Assembly (NCBI GenBank): GCA_964513365.1
Contig: CAZEMH010000001.1
Span: 1 to 53,757 of the forward strand
From: DAOVIY01 sp964513365
GTDB taxonomy: Bacteria; Patescibacteriota; Minisyncoccia; UBA6257
Direction of reading: 5' to 3'
Length of the DNA: 53,757 bases
Part shown: positions 7,466 through 14,486 of the stretch, piece after piece
How the letters are laid out: every line of letters starts with the position of its first letter
Position numbering within the stretch: position 1 is the stretch's first letter
Made by a program: the position numbers and the translations under genes
The notes under the pieces: generated by a model
What the model was told of the DNA's origin: nothing
The model's input: the letters and a program-made list of their open reading frames with translations, nothing else
Database searches by the model: none

Positions 7466-9850
7466 TTAATTCTTTTTACTGAGATCTAAAATTGTCTTGA
7501 TAACCATATCTGGGTTTAATGACATACTCTCTATTCCTTCTCTTGTCAAAAACTTCGCAAATTCTGGAAAATCCGAGGGGGCTTGGCCACAGATTCCCAC
7601 ATATTTTTTTCTCTTTTTACAAACTTTGATAACCTCTGCAACCATCTTTTTTACAGCTTTATTTCTTTCATCACCTATTTTTTGTATTACAGCATTATCT
7701 CTATCCATACCTAATGTTAGTTGAGTTAAGTCGTTGCTTCCTATACTCATTCCATCAAAAATATCCAAAAATTCATTTATCAATATTACATTTGATGGAA
7801 TCTCACACATTACATATAGTTTTGGCGGTTTATCATTGTTTAACAACCCTGATTTTTGAATTAATGTTTTTACTTGCTTGCCTTCTTTTACAGTGCGGCA
7901 AAATGGAACCATTATTGAAACATTTTTTAACCCAAAAACTTTTCTTACTCTTTTTATCGCTTCGCATTCCATTAAAAAGGCCGGTTTGAATTGCGGATCA
8001 ATATAACGACATGCGCCTCTAAATCCAAGCATTGGGTTAGCTTCATCTTCTTGTTCAAAAAGTTCTCCTCCAATTAAATTACGATATTCATTAGTTTTAA
8101 AATCAGAAAATCTTACAATCACTTCCTTCGGATAAAAAGCGGCAGCTATCTGAGCAATTCCTTCTGCTAATTCTTTTATAAAATATTCTTTCTTATCTTT
8201 ATGTTCCACAGTCATCTCATTAATCTTCTTGATAATTTCTTTTGATTTAAGCTTTCTATAATGATAAAGCGCTAATGGATGAATCCTGATTTTTTCCGCA
8301 ATAATAAATTCTTCTCTAGCTAATCCGACTCCGTCATTGGGAAGAAATGAGGTTGCAAAAGCTATCTCAGGAGCGCCAATATTAATCATTATTTTGGTCT
8401 TTATTTTTGGAAATTTCTTAAAATTATATTCTTTAATTTTAAAAGGAACTTTTCCATCAAAAATCTTTCCATCAAGGCCTTGCGTACAATCAACAGTCAC
8501 TTCCTGTCCATTTTTAAGAATTTTTGTTGCCTCTATTGTCCCTACGATACAAGGCACCCCCAATTCTCTTGAGATTATTGCCGCGTGGCAGGTCTTACTT
8601 CCTTCATCAGTAATAATGGCTGAAGCCATAGGGAAAACTGAAGTCCAGTCAGGATCAGTCATTTTAGTGACTAAAACCTCCCCTTTTTTGAATTCAGAAA
8701 GTTTTGAAGCGTTTTTTATAATATGAACCTTTCCTGTGCCTATTTTATTGCCAATAGCAATGCCATTTAAAATAGGCTTTTTTGCAGTTTTTATCTTATA
8801 TTCCCGATAAATATTTGTTTTAATTGAATGAACAGTTTCTGGCCTGGATTGAACAATAAATAATTCGCCTGTTTTTCCGTCCTTTGCCCATTCTATATCC
8901 TGAGGCATCCATTTTTTTTGAATTTTTGAATAGTGCTCTTCTATAATAATCCCCCATTTTGCCAGAGTAAGAATTTCATCATCTGAAAGAGAAAATTTTA
9001 TTTGATCTTTTTCAGAAACCACAACCTCCTTAAGCCCATTTTTTTTATGATAAATATATTTTTTTGTCTTTCTTCCTAAATCTTTTCTAATAATCGCTTT
9101 ATATCCTTGTTTGAGGGTAGGTTTAAAAACATAAAATTCGTCAGGAGTAATCAATCCTTTTACTATCATCTCCCCTATTCCAAAAATGGAATTAATCAAA
9201 ACAATATTAGGAAATCCTGTTTCTGTATCCAAGGTAAACATAACTCCGGAAGACGCTAAATCAGAACGCACCATTTTCTGAACTCCAGCAGAAAGCCCAA
9301 TGTCCATATGCTTAAATCCTTTTTCTTCACGGTACATTATTGCTCTGTCTGTAAACAAAGACGCATAACTATTCTTAACCGCTTTCAGCAATTCTTCTTC
9401 CCCTCTCACATTAAGATAAGTTTCATGTTGGCCCGCAAAACTTGCGCTTGGGAGGTCTTCAGCAGTAGCAGAAGAACGAACTGCCACATCTAAATCATCT
9501 TGCTTATATATTTTACATAACTTCTTATAATTCTTAATAATATCTTTTTCCAAGTCTTCAGGTAAGGGTGTTTCTAAAATTAATTTCCTTATTTCTTTTC
9601 CTGCTTTTTGAAAACTTTTAATACTCTTGGGATTAAATTTAGATAGAATACCTTGAATTGTATTTTTTATTTTTCCTTTTTTTAAAAAATAAAAATATGC
9701 CTGCGCAGAAATAGCAAAACCATTTGGAACATTTACTCCCTTTTTTGATAAATGCCTATACATCTCCCCTAAAGAGGCATTCTTTCCTCCTACAATAGGA
9801 ACATCTTTAATATTTATCTCCTTAAACCACAAAATATATTTTTTCTTCAT
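7466..9850 (-). CDS. ppsA: phosphoenolpyruvate synthase
   Basis: A 794-residue PEP synthase (pyruvate, water dikinase). The N-terminal PEP/pyruvate-binding ATP-grasp domain has VRSSATAEDLPSASFAGQHET (about 124-144). The phosphohistidine domain has ITDEGSKTCHAAIISRELG with the swivelling His at 422. The C-terminal TIM-barrel domain has EIPSN, SIGSNDLTQLTLGMDRDNA and GICGQAPSD with the active-site Cys. The length fits PpsA rather than PPDK (about 880). In minimal-genome fermenters the enzyme may run toward pyruvate in place of pyruvate kinase; that direction is inference. The downstream gene is enolase, which makes or uses the same metabolite. Confidence 0.96.
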   Translation of the reverse strand: MKKKYILWFKEINIKDVPIVGGKNASLGEMYRHLSKKGVNVPNGFAISAQAYFYFLKKGKIKNTIQGILSKFNPKSIKSFQKAGKEIRKLILETPLPEDLEKDIIKNYKKLCKIYKQDDLDVAVRSSATAEDLPSASFAGQHETYLNVRGEEELLKAVKNSYASLFTDRAIMYREEKGFKHMDIGLSAGVQKMVRSDLASSGVMFTLDTETGFPNIVLINSIFGIGEMIVKGLITPDEFYVFKPTLKQGYKAIIRKDLGRKTKKYIYHKKNGLKEVVVSEKDQIKFSLSDDEILTLAKWGIIIEEHYSKIQKKWMPQDIEWAKDGKTGELFIVQSRPETVHSIKTNIYREYKIKTAKKPILNGIAIGNKIGTGKVHIIKNASKLSEFKKGEVLVTKMTDPDWTSVFPMASAIITDEGSKTCHAAIISRELGVPCIVGTIEATKILKNGQEVTVDCTQGLDGKIFDGKVPFKIKEYNFKKFPKIKTKIMINIGAPEIAFATSFLPNDGVGLAREEFIIAEKIRIHPLALYHYRKLKSKEIIKKINEMTVEHKDKKEYFIKELAEGIAQIAAAFYPKEVIVRFSDFKTNEYRNLIGGELFEQEDEANPMLGFRGACRYIDPQFKPAFLMECEAIKRVRKVFGLKNVSIMVPFCRTVKEGKQVKTLIQKSGLLNNDKPPKLYVMCEIPSNVILINEFLDIFDGMSIGSNDLTQLTLGMDRDNAVIQKIGDERNKAVKKMVAEVIKVCKKRKKYVGICGQAPSDFPEFAKFLTREGIESMSLNPDMVIKTILDLSKKN

Positions 9851-9888
9851 AATTGATGTAATTTATTATATTCGTTTTATATACATTT

Positions 9889-10560
9889 TTATAATTTATC
9901 AGGATAATCAGTTGTAATCATATCAACACCTAATTTTTTCATTTTAGCTATCTCTTTTTTCTTGTTTATCACCCAAGCATTAATTAGTAAACCATTTTTA
10001 TGCGTTTCCCCAACCAATTTTTTGCTTATAATAGAATGATGAGGACTTATAATATCTGCTTTAACATTTTTTGCTCTCCTAATAATTCTTTCTGCTTTTA
10101 TCCTTTTTGCCATACCTCCTAATTCTAATTTTATATGTGGAGAAAGTTTTTTTATTTTTCTGGCAGAAGAAAAAGATTCTGTCGCAATAATTACTCTTTT
10201 TTCTAAATGTCTTTTTTTAATAAATTTTATTATCTTTTCTTCCATTCCATCTTCCTTTAAATCAATCTTGTAAATACACCCATTGTTTAATATTTTTAAA
10301 GCTTCTGCCAATGTAAGAATATTATCCCCATTTTTATGTTTTATTTCCCTTATTTGTCTTAAAGTTAAGCTTCCAACTAATCCACTGTGATTTGTTACTC
10401 TTTTTAAATTTTTATCATGGATAACTACAATTTTCTTATCTTTAGTGAACCGAACATCAAATTCTACTCCATCTGTTTTTAATCTTAATGCTTTTTTAAA
10501 TGATGCGCTTGTATTTTCTAATTTATAACCAGAGGCGCCACGATGAGCAATTTTTATCAT
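9889..10560 (-). CDS. glycerophosphodiester phosphodiesterase
   Basis: A 223-residue GDPD-family TIM barrel that hydrolyses glycerophosphodiesters to glycerol-3-phosphate and an alcohol. The signature is complete: HRG (6-8), EN (15-16), E33 and D35 in DGVEFDVR, and catalytic H48 in VIHDKNL. The C-terminus INAWVINKKKE..MITTDYPDKL is typical. No signal peptide is seen, so it should be cytoplasmic (UgpQ-like). It may recycle lipid head groups taken from a host or surroundings. It lies 38 bp upstream of ppsA. Its 5' side faces the first hairpin-RNA promoter, which runs the other way. Confidence 0.94.
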   Translation of the reverse strand: MIKIAHRGASGYKLENTSASFKKALRLKTDGVEFDVRFTKDKKIVVIHDKNLKRVTNHSGLVGSLTLRQIREIKHKNGDNILTLAEALKILNNGCIYKIDLKEDGMEEKIIKFIKKRHLEKRVIIATESFSSARKIKKLSPHIKLELGGMAKRIKAERIIRRAKNVKADIISPHHSIISKKLVGETHKNGLLINAWVINKKKEIAKMKKLGVDMITTDYPDKL

Positions 10561-10594
10561 AATGTTAGATTTTTAATAAATTATTCTCTCTAAG

Positions 10595-10603
10595 TTATCC
10601 ACA
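10595..10603 (+). promoter_or_regulatory. perfect DnaA box upstream of hairpin RNA A
   Basis: TTATCCACA, identical to the consensus DnaA box, ends 8 bp before the -35 of hairpin RNA A. The same box lies 7 bp before the -35 of copy C (15093-15101, minus strand). The shared sequence continues on both sides. Binding is inferred from the 9-mer only. Confidence 0.5.
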
Positions 10604-10611
10604 ATAAAGGC

Positions 10612-10639
10612 TTGACAAGATTTAAATGTTTGCTATACT
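10612..10639 (+). promoter_or_regulatory. promoter of hairpin RNA A
   Basis: TTGACA (10612-10617), 16-bp spacer, TATACT (10634-10639), preceded by TGC to give an extended -10. The sequence from the -35 through the -10 is identical to that of copy C. It points away from the glycerophosphodiesterase gene. Confidence 0.8.
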
Positions 10640-10645
10640 ACTGAT

Positions 10646-10707
10646 GCTACTGTCTAGAGAGATTGAATAGCTTGCTATTTAGTTTCAAAGGGCAGTAGCA
10701 TTTTTTT
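10646..10707 (+). ncRNA. hairpin RNA family, copy A
   Basis: Predicted 62-nt RNA starting at a G seven bases after the -10. The outer stem pairs 10644-10654 with 10691-10701 (11 bp, ending GGCAGTAGCAT). A 4x4 internal loop follows (TAGA / AAAG). The inner stem pairs 10659-10670 with 10675-10686 (12 bp with wobbles) and is capped by CTTG (10671-10674). Seven T follow, so the whole RNA is a terminator-like hairpin. No same-strand gene lies downstream (the next gene is convergent), so this copy cannot be a leader. No ORF is present. Function unknown. Confidence 0.7.
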
Positions 10708-11563
10708 ATTCTTCTAATAACAATATCTCTGCCTCTCTTTTGATGGCGGAGATCTTTTTTTCAGAAATTCCTGTTTTTTTTGAAAACTTTACTACATCTA
10801 TATTTAATAAGTCCTGAACCAACATTAATCTTCGCTGATAAAATATTTCTAATAAACTACTTGTTAAAGAAGGAAGAATAGTAATTGGATAAAATCTTTC
10901 TGACTCAATAACATATTCTAATCCTCTAGAATCTGGATATTTCCATCCTAATAAATCTACACCATTGCACTCACAATATTTAATTACTTTACTTGTAAAT
11001 TTAGTATTTGTTACAATAATTGGCCGTATTTTTATTTTTTTCGCTTTAATTTTATCTAAAGAATCGCCTGCTTTTAAATCCAAAAAACGGGCATAATGAA
11101 TTAAACCAACTTTCAAATCTACTCTTCCTCCTGGCAGACTATGATATTTACATTCCCCGATTAAGAAATATTTTTTCTCTTTAGCCCAAAAATCAATTTC
11201 ATGCCGAACGCATTGTCCTTTAATATATTGATTAATCTGGGTAGAAAAACCTAATTGTTCAAAAATATCAGCGACATATTTTTCAAATGGAAACCCGCTA
11301 GGACCTAAACGCCTCATTGCTTCTTTTAATCTAAAACGAATTCTGCCGCGAGGATATTTTTTTGATAAAATTTGTTCAACTCGTTGAAAAATTTCTTTTG
11401 TAGTTATTCCCGGATATGCTTCTTTTTCAATAATAGTGGCAATTTCTTTTGCTAAAGCTTTTGAAGCGCCAACACGTTCAGCGCCATTACAAATTTTTTT
11501 CCATGAAAATGGTTCTTTTATTCCTAAACTGTTAATAACGTATAGTTTTTTCATATTTTTCAT
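10706..11563 (-). CDS. ATP-cone plus PD-(D/E)xK nuclease-like protein
   Basis: A 285-residue protein with three parts. Residues about 4-85 are an ATP-cone (YVINSLGIKEPFSWKKICNGAERVG and ..EIATIIEKEAYPGITTKEI), the nucleotide-sensing fold known from ribonucleotide reductase and NrdR. Residues about 92-210 look like a restriction-endonuclease/Mrr-type core: E95, then HEIDFW with D124, and GECK with E137 and K139, which gives the D..ExK pattern. The C-terminus (LLNIDVVKFSKKTGISEKKISAIKREAEILL) resembles a helix-hairpin-helix DNA-binding segment. Together they suggest a nucleotide-regulated DNA nuclease. Its ATG overlaps the upstream stop by 4 bp (ATGA). Substrate and role are inferred. Confidence 0.75.
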   Translation of the reverse strand: MKNMKKLYVINSLGIKEPFSWKKICNGAERVGASKALAKEIATIIEKEAYPGITTKEIFQRVEQILSKKYPRGRIRFRLKEAMRRLGPSGFPFEKYVADIFEQLGFSTQINQYIKGQCVRHEIDFWAKEKKYFLIGECKYHSLPGGRVDLKVGLIHYARFLDLKAGDSLDKIKAKKIKIRPIIVTNTKFTSKVIKYCECNGVDLLGWKYPDSRGLEYVIESERFYPITILPSLTSSLLEIFYQRRLMLVQDLLNIDVVKFSKKTGISEKKISAIKREAEILLLEE

Positions 11564-12270
11564 TTTACTTTACTTCCAGGCAATACTTCTCCCTCTGGAA
11601 TTAATAAAACAGGTCCCTGAGGAGAGTCAACTGCTAAAAGCATGCCTTGACTTACATAACCTTTTATTTTTTTGGGTTCTAAATTAGCTACTATAATAAT
11701 AGTTTTATCAACTAATTCATCTGGAGAATAATCCTGAGCAATGCCAGCAACTAATTGCCTTTTTTCTTCACCCAAATCAATATCTAAAAGAAGAAGTTTA
11801 TCTGATTCTTCTATTTTTTCTGCTTTTAAAATTTTAGCAGAACGCAAATCCAATTTTTGGAATTCATTAAAAGTAATTGTTTCTTTTACAGAAAATGGTT
11901 TTTTATCTTCAACTCTTTTTTGAATTTCTTCTTCATTCATCCCAAAATGATGAGCTATTTCATGCCAAACTGTTCCTTGAACAATTTCTTTTATTTTTTC
12001 TTCATCACCGTCTGCCGCATTTTCAATATTTTTTTGAAACAAAGTTATCTTATCTGGCGCTGCTTTATTATAGTGCTGCCTTTTAATTTGCGGAACGCCT
12101 TCATATAAACCTAAAATACAACCCCCTGAAGAATAGCCCAATTGTTTTTTTTGAAATTCACTTGGTTTATCCTGCGCTATAATCGCAACATTTTTTAATT
12201 TATCTAAAAAACGATAAGGAAGTTTTTTTAAAGCTTGACTTATTAATTCTTCGAATTTCTCTTTTCCCAT
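11560..12270 (-). CDS. zincin-like metallopeptidase fused to a tRNA-binding (MetRS beta/Trbp111) domain
   Basis: A 236-residue two-domain protein. Residues about 1-115 resemble the small zincin-like proteins (DUF1025 group) and carry HEIAHHFGM, the HExxH zinc site at 103-107. Residues about 132-236 are an OB-fold tRNA-binding domain like the C-terminus of methionyl-tRNA synthetase: FQKLDLRSAKILKAEKIEESDKL, then RQLVAGIA, ANLEPKKIKGYVSQGMLLA and a PGSKVK-type end. One continuous frame joins them with a short charged linker. There is no aminoacylation domain, so this is not MetRS itself. It may be a tRNA- or translation-associated protease-like factor. It is coupled to the ATP-cone gene by a 4-bp overlap. 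Confidence 0.8.
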   Translation of the reverse strand: MGKEKFEELISQALKKLPYRFLDKLKNVAIIAQDKPSEFQKKQLGYSSGGCILGLYEGVPQIKRQHYNKAAPDKITLFQKNIENAADGDEEKIKEIVQGTVWHEIAHHFGMNEEEIQKRVEDKKPFSVKETITFNEFQKLDLRSAKILKAEKIEESDKLLLLDIDLGEEKRQLVAGIAQDYSPDELVDKTIIIVANLEPKKIKGYVSQGMLLAVDSPQGPVLLIPEGEVLPGSKVK

Positions 12271-12272
12271 AT

Positions 12273-12623
12273 TTATGTTTTTAATTGTTGAATTATCTCT
12301 TCAAAAATATCTGGAGGAATAGGAATAGGATCTCCTGGACGAGTAATGCCAGGATACTTCCACGCACTAATAACCTTTATTTTATGACCTTGTTTTTTTA
12401 CAAATTGATACATTACCCAAATTTCATAAGGATGTTTTTTAGAACCAGCTTTTTGCATGGAAGCTAAAGTTTTTGGAGCAATTCCTTCTTCTACTCTTTT
12501 AGGATTTTTTATTATCCTCTTTACTCTACTTTCAGAAAGCATATATTGACGCATCTTTGCTTGAGAATGCTTAGTCCAAACAAACAAATCTCCTTTATTC
12601 TCTTTATGTTTAATAAAAATCAT
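12273..12623 (-). CDS. conserved hypothetical protein, DUF4258-like
   Basis: A 116-residue protein of unknown function. It starts with a WTKHSQAKMRQYMLSESRVKRIIKNP segment that resembles the DUF4258/RelE-like small RNase fold (His followed by a helix and a paired strand), then YEIWVMYQ and a strand IKVISAWKYPG. The C-terminus is proline-rich (RPGDPIPIPPDIFEEI). It lies 2 bp upstream of the zincin fusion and overlaps acylphosphatase by 4 bp, so it is inside a tight operon rather than beside an antitoxin. The toxin-like fold is only a suggestion. Confidence 0.6.
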   Translation of the reverse strand: MIFIKHKENKGDLFVWTKHSQAKMRQYMLSESRVKRIIKNPKRVEEGIAPKTLASMQKAGSKKHPYEIWVMYQFVKKQGHKIKVISAWKYPGITRPGDPIPIPPDIFEEIIQQLKT

Positions 12624-12880
12624 CTTATTTCAAAACCAATTAACCCATTGTCTTTCTCTATACTTTCTTCTACCTTCTTAATATTATTATTGAAATAGTC
12701 TTTTAAACAATCTATGGAGCTTTGTATATTATTTTCCAAACCTTTTACAACTAATGTAACGCTTCCATCATCATTATTTTTCACCCAACCAACTAAATTA
12801 TGCTTTTCAGCTAACATCTTCGCTGCGTAACGAAATCCCACACCTTGTACTTTTCCTTGAAAAATAAATTTCTTTTTCAT
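12620..12880 (-). CDS. acyP: acylphosphatase
   Basis: An 86-residue acylphosphatase, which hydrolyses acyl-phosphates such as 1,3-bisphosphoglycerate and carbamoyl phosphate. The start KKKFIFQGKVQGVGFRYAAKMLA has the phosphate-binding loop with catalytic Arg (R18), and VKNNDDGSV has the catalytic Asn (N35 or N36). The ordinary family length is about 90. It overlaps ychF by 4 bp at its 5' end and the next hypothetical by 4 bp at its 3' end. Confidence 0.93.
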   Translation of the reverse strand: MKKKFIFQGKVQGVGFRYAAKMLAEKHNLVGWVKNNDDGSVTLVVKGLENNIQSSIDCLKDYFNNNIKKVEESIEKDNGLIGFEIR

Positions 12881-13944
12881 CCTCCATGTTTAAATATTAT
12901 AACATCTCCATCCTGTACTTCATATTCTTTTCCTTCTAATCGAATCCATCCTTTTTGTCTGGCAACACTCCAGCCACCTGCCTCTAATAATTTTTTCCAA
13001 TCAATAACTTCGGCTTTAATAAATTTATCCTCAAAATCGCTATGAATAACCCCGCCAGCTTGAGGAGCTTTAAGCCCTTTTTTTAAAGTCCATGCCCTAG
13101 TTTCATCTTCGCCTGTAGTCAAAAAAGTAATTAATCCCAATAATTTATAAGCTGACTTAATTAATAAATCTAATTCTGACTGCTCAGGAATCCCAAAAGA
13201 AACCCTTTCTTCTTTAGAAAAATCAACTGCTTCTAATTCAATTGCCACATCCATAATTAAATATGGCCATTTATTTTTATCAAAAACTTCTAAAATATTC
13301 GCGGGAACTTCATCTTCCTGCCCATTTAATAAATAGATTCTTGGTTTTAAAGTTAATAATTGATATTTATTAAGAATTCTCTTTTCTTCTTCTTCCCATT
13401 CTTCTTCATATAAAATACTCCCCTTTTGCAAAAAATCCTGAGCTTTACTTAATACTTTCTTCTCCTCTATCGCCTCTTTTGCTCCTAATTTAATTTCTTT
13501 ATCTATATTTGAAAGCCTTTTATCTACTGTTTCTAAATCTTTTAAAATCAATTCTGTTTCTAGTGTTTCTTTTTCCAAAAGCGGATCTATATTATTTAAT
13601 GTATTAACAATCTTTTCATTTTTAAAACATCTTAAAACATAAACAATTGCATCGGTTTCTCTGATATTAGCCAAGAATTTATTTCCCAAACCTTCTCCCT
13701 GGCTTGCTCCTTTAACTAAACCGGCAATATCAACAAATTCTATTGTCGTATAGATTTTTTTTGCTGACTTGCTTAAATCTGTTAATTTATCCACCCTTTC
13801 ATCTGGAACAGCAACAACACCGACATTTGGGTCAATCGTACAAAAAGGATAATTTTCTTTATCTACTTGCTTCTTGGTTATTGTTTCAAAAAGAGTAGAT
13901 TTTCCCACATTTGGCAAACCAACAATTCCAATTGATAAACTCAT
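12877..13944 (-). CDS. ychF: redox/translation-associated GTPase (ATPase) YchF
   Basis: A 355-residue YchF/OLA1 protein. G1 is GLPNVGKSTLFE (about 8-19); DIAGLVKGASQGEGLGNKFLANIRETDAI carries G3 and the following switch. G4 is degenerate, as expected for this ATP-preferring Obg member (YLLNGQED). A coiled-coil insertion (about 125-190) and the C-terminal TGS domain (FLTTGEDETRAWTLKKGLKAPQAGGVIHSDFEDKFIKAEVI) are complete. It heads the leftward operon ychF-acyP-hypothetical-zincin fusion-ATP-cone nuclease. An extended -10 TGTTATAAA lies at about 13956-13963, only a few bases before the ATG. Confidence 0.96.
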   Translation of the reverse strand: MSLSIGIVGLPNVGKSTLFETITKKQVDKENYPFCTIDPNVGVVAVPDERVDKLTDLSKSAKKIYTTIEFVDIAGLVKGASQGEGLGNKFLANIRETDAIVYVLRCFKNEKIVNTLNNIDPLLEKETLETELILKDLETVDKRLSNIDKEIKLGAKEAIEEKKVLSKAQDFLQKGSILYEEEWEEEEKRILNKYQLLTLKPRIYLLNGQEDEVPANILEVFDKNKWPYLIMDVAIELEAVDFSKEERVSFGIPEQSELDLLIKSAYKLLGLITFLTTGEDETRAWTLKKGLKAPQAGGVIHSDFEDKFIKAEVIDWKKLLEAGGWSVARQKGWIRLEGKEYEVQDGDVIIFKHGG

Positions 13945-13963
13945 AATATCTTTATTTTATAAC

Positions 13964-13999
13964 AAAACAGGACTAATAACAATATATCAGTCCTGTTTT
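13964..13999. terminator. bidirectional terminator upstream of ychF
   Basis: The inverted repeat AAAACAGGACT (13964-13974) / AGTCCTGTTTT (13989-13999) with a 14-base loop has A-rich and T-rich ends on both strands. It would stop leftward transcripts coming from the 14.0-14.4 kb RNA units before ychF. The ychF -10 starts just beyond it. Confidence 0.65.
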
Positions 14000-14115
14000 T
14001 AATAGAATTTAATCTTTTTATTTTTTGATTTTTTTATTTTTTACTCTGGTTTTGTACCAAAGACCGACCTTTTAGTTTTAATTACCTAAATTTTTTTATT
14101 TTAGGTCCAACTACT
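14000..14115. other. non-coding stretch with two hairpins upstream of ychF
   Basis: No gene is seen from 13945 to 14486. This part contains, on the minus strand, ACCTAAA/TTTAGGT (14084-14090 with 14100-14106), the hexamer AGGTCG (14065-14070), and a 7-bp hairpin CTTTGGT/ACCAGAG (14044-14050 with 14056-14062). AGGTCG also occurs in the untranslated regions before hsp20 and two small membrane-protein genes. It may be the leader of a transcript reading toward ychF; no function can be assigned. Confidence 0.4.
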
Positions 14116-14272
14116 AAAAAATTGGCATAAAAATGCCAATTTTAAAAAGCTTTTTTTTAATTTTTATAAATACAAGAAACTCAAAAAGAATTTTTTCTAA
14201 ATTACAAAATTTCTTTTTTTTGATATTATTCATAAGCCCCACTGGAGGGGCTTATGAAGCAGCCCCACCGTT
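14116..14272 (-). ncRNA. putative ~157-nt non-coding RNA
   Basis: A strong promoter (14279-14307) directs leftward transcription. The predicted RNA soon forms a perfect 10-bp hairpin (14231-14240 with 14247-14256; GGGGC/GCCCC core), then an A/U-rich middle, and ends at an intrinsic terminator, AAAATTGGCAT/ATGCCAATTTT (14118-14128 with 14133-14143), followed by T6. No convincing ORF is inside. It does not match the layout of 6S, SRP or tmRNA that I can recognise. Confidence 0.5.
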
Positions 14273-14278
14273 AAAAAC

Positions 14279-14307
14279 ACCATATCAGGTTATTTTTTCC
14301 TTGTCAA
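14279..14307 (-). promoter_or_regulatory. promoter of the ~157-nt RNA
   Basis: TTGACA (14302-14307), 17-bp spacer, TATGGT (14279-14284) on the minus strand. It lies 15 bp beyond the T-tract of hairpin RNA B, so the two transcription units follow head to tail. Confidence 0.6.
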
Positions 14308-14321
14308 GCCCTCATTCAAAT

Positions 14322-14367
14322 AAAAAAATGCCGCCGTTCTGTGGAGCAAGCTCCTCAAAACGACAGC
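14322..14367 (-). ncRNA. hairpin RNA family, copy B
   Basis: Predicted 46-nt RNA, the shortest copy. The outer stem pairs 14359-14368 with 14329-14338 (TGCTGTCGTT / AACGGCGGCA). The 4x4 segment TTGA / ACAG follows, then a GGAG/CTCC inner stem (14343-14346 with 14351-14354) closed by CTTG. Seven T end the unit. The start is a G seven bases from the -10, as in the other copies. Confidence 0.7.
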
Positions 14368-14373
14368 AGTTGT

Positions 14374-14401
14374 AGTATAGCAAAGAAAAATAATTTGTCA
14401 A
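14374..14401 (-). promoter_or_regulatory. promoter of hairpin RNA B
   Basis: TTGACA (14396-14401), 16-bp spacer, TATACT (14374-14379) with TGC before the -10. The spacer ends TTTTTCTTTGC, as in copy D, and differs from the A/C type. No DnaA box is upstream. Confidence 0.8.
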
Positions 14402-14486
14402 GCCTCATATAAATAAGCACGTACTTTGTATTAATGCCAAGAATATTTAATGCTTACATCATATGGGCATCAAGTCAGAAAAATTA

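Noticed and set aside
11560..12270. Methionyl-tRNA synthetase beta subunit
   Set aside because: Only the C-terminal OB domain matches; the N-terminal half is a zincin-like HExxH domain.
12273..12623. Toxin of a toxin-antitoxin pair
   Set aside because: It sits between acyP and the zincin fusion with tight overlaps and has no antitoxin-like partner.
14231..14256. Perfect 10-bp hairpin considered as an attC-like or IS end
   Set aside because: No integrase, transposase or flanking direct repeats are seen; it fits better inside a transcribed RNA.
14133..14375. 80-codon plus-strand frame
   Set aside because: It runs through the hairpin RNA B and the terminator on the other strand, has low-complexity Phe/Lys/Ser composition, and no start signals.
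13945..14486. 6S RNA at this locus
   Set aside because: The ~157-nt unit does not form the long closing stem with central bubble expected for 6S RNA.
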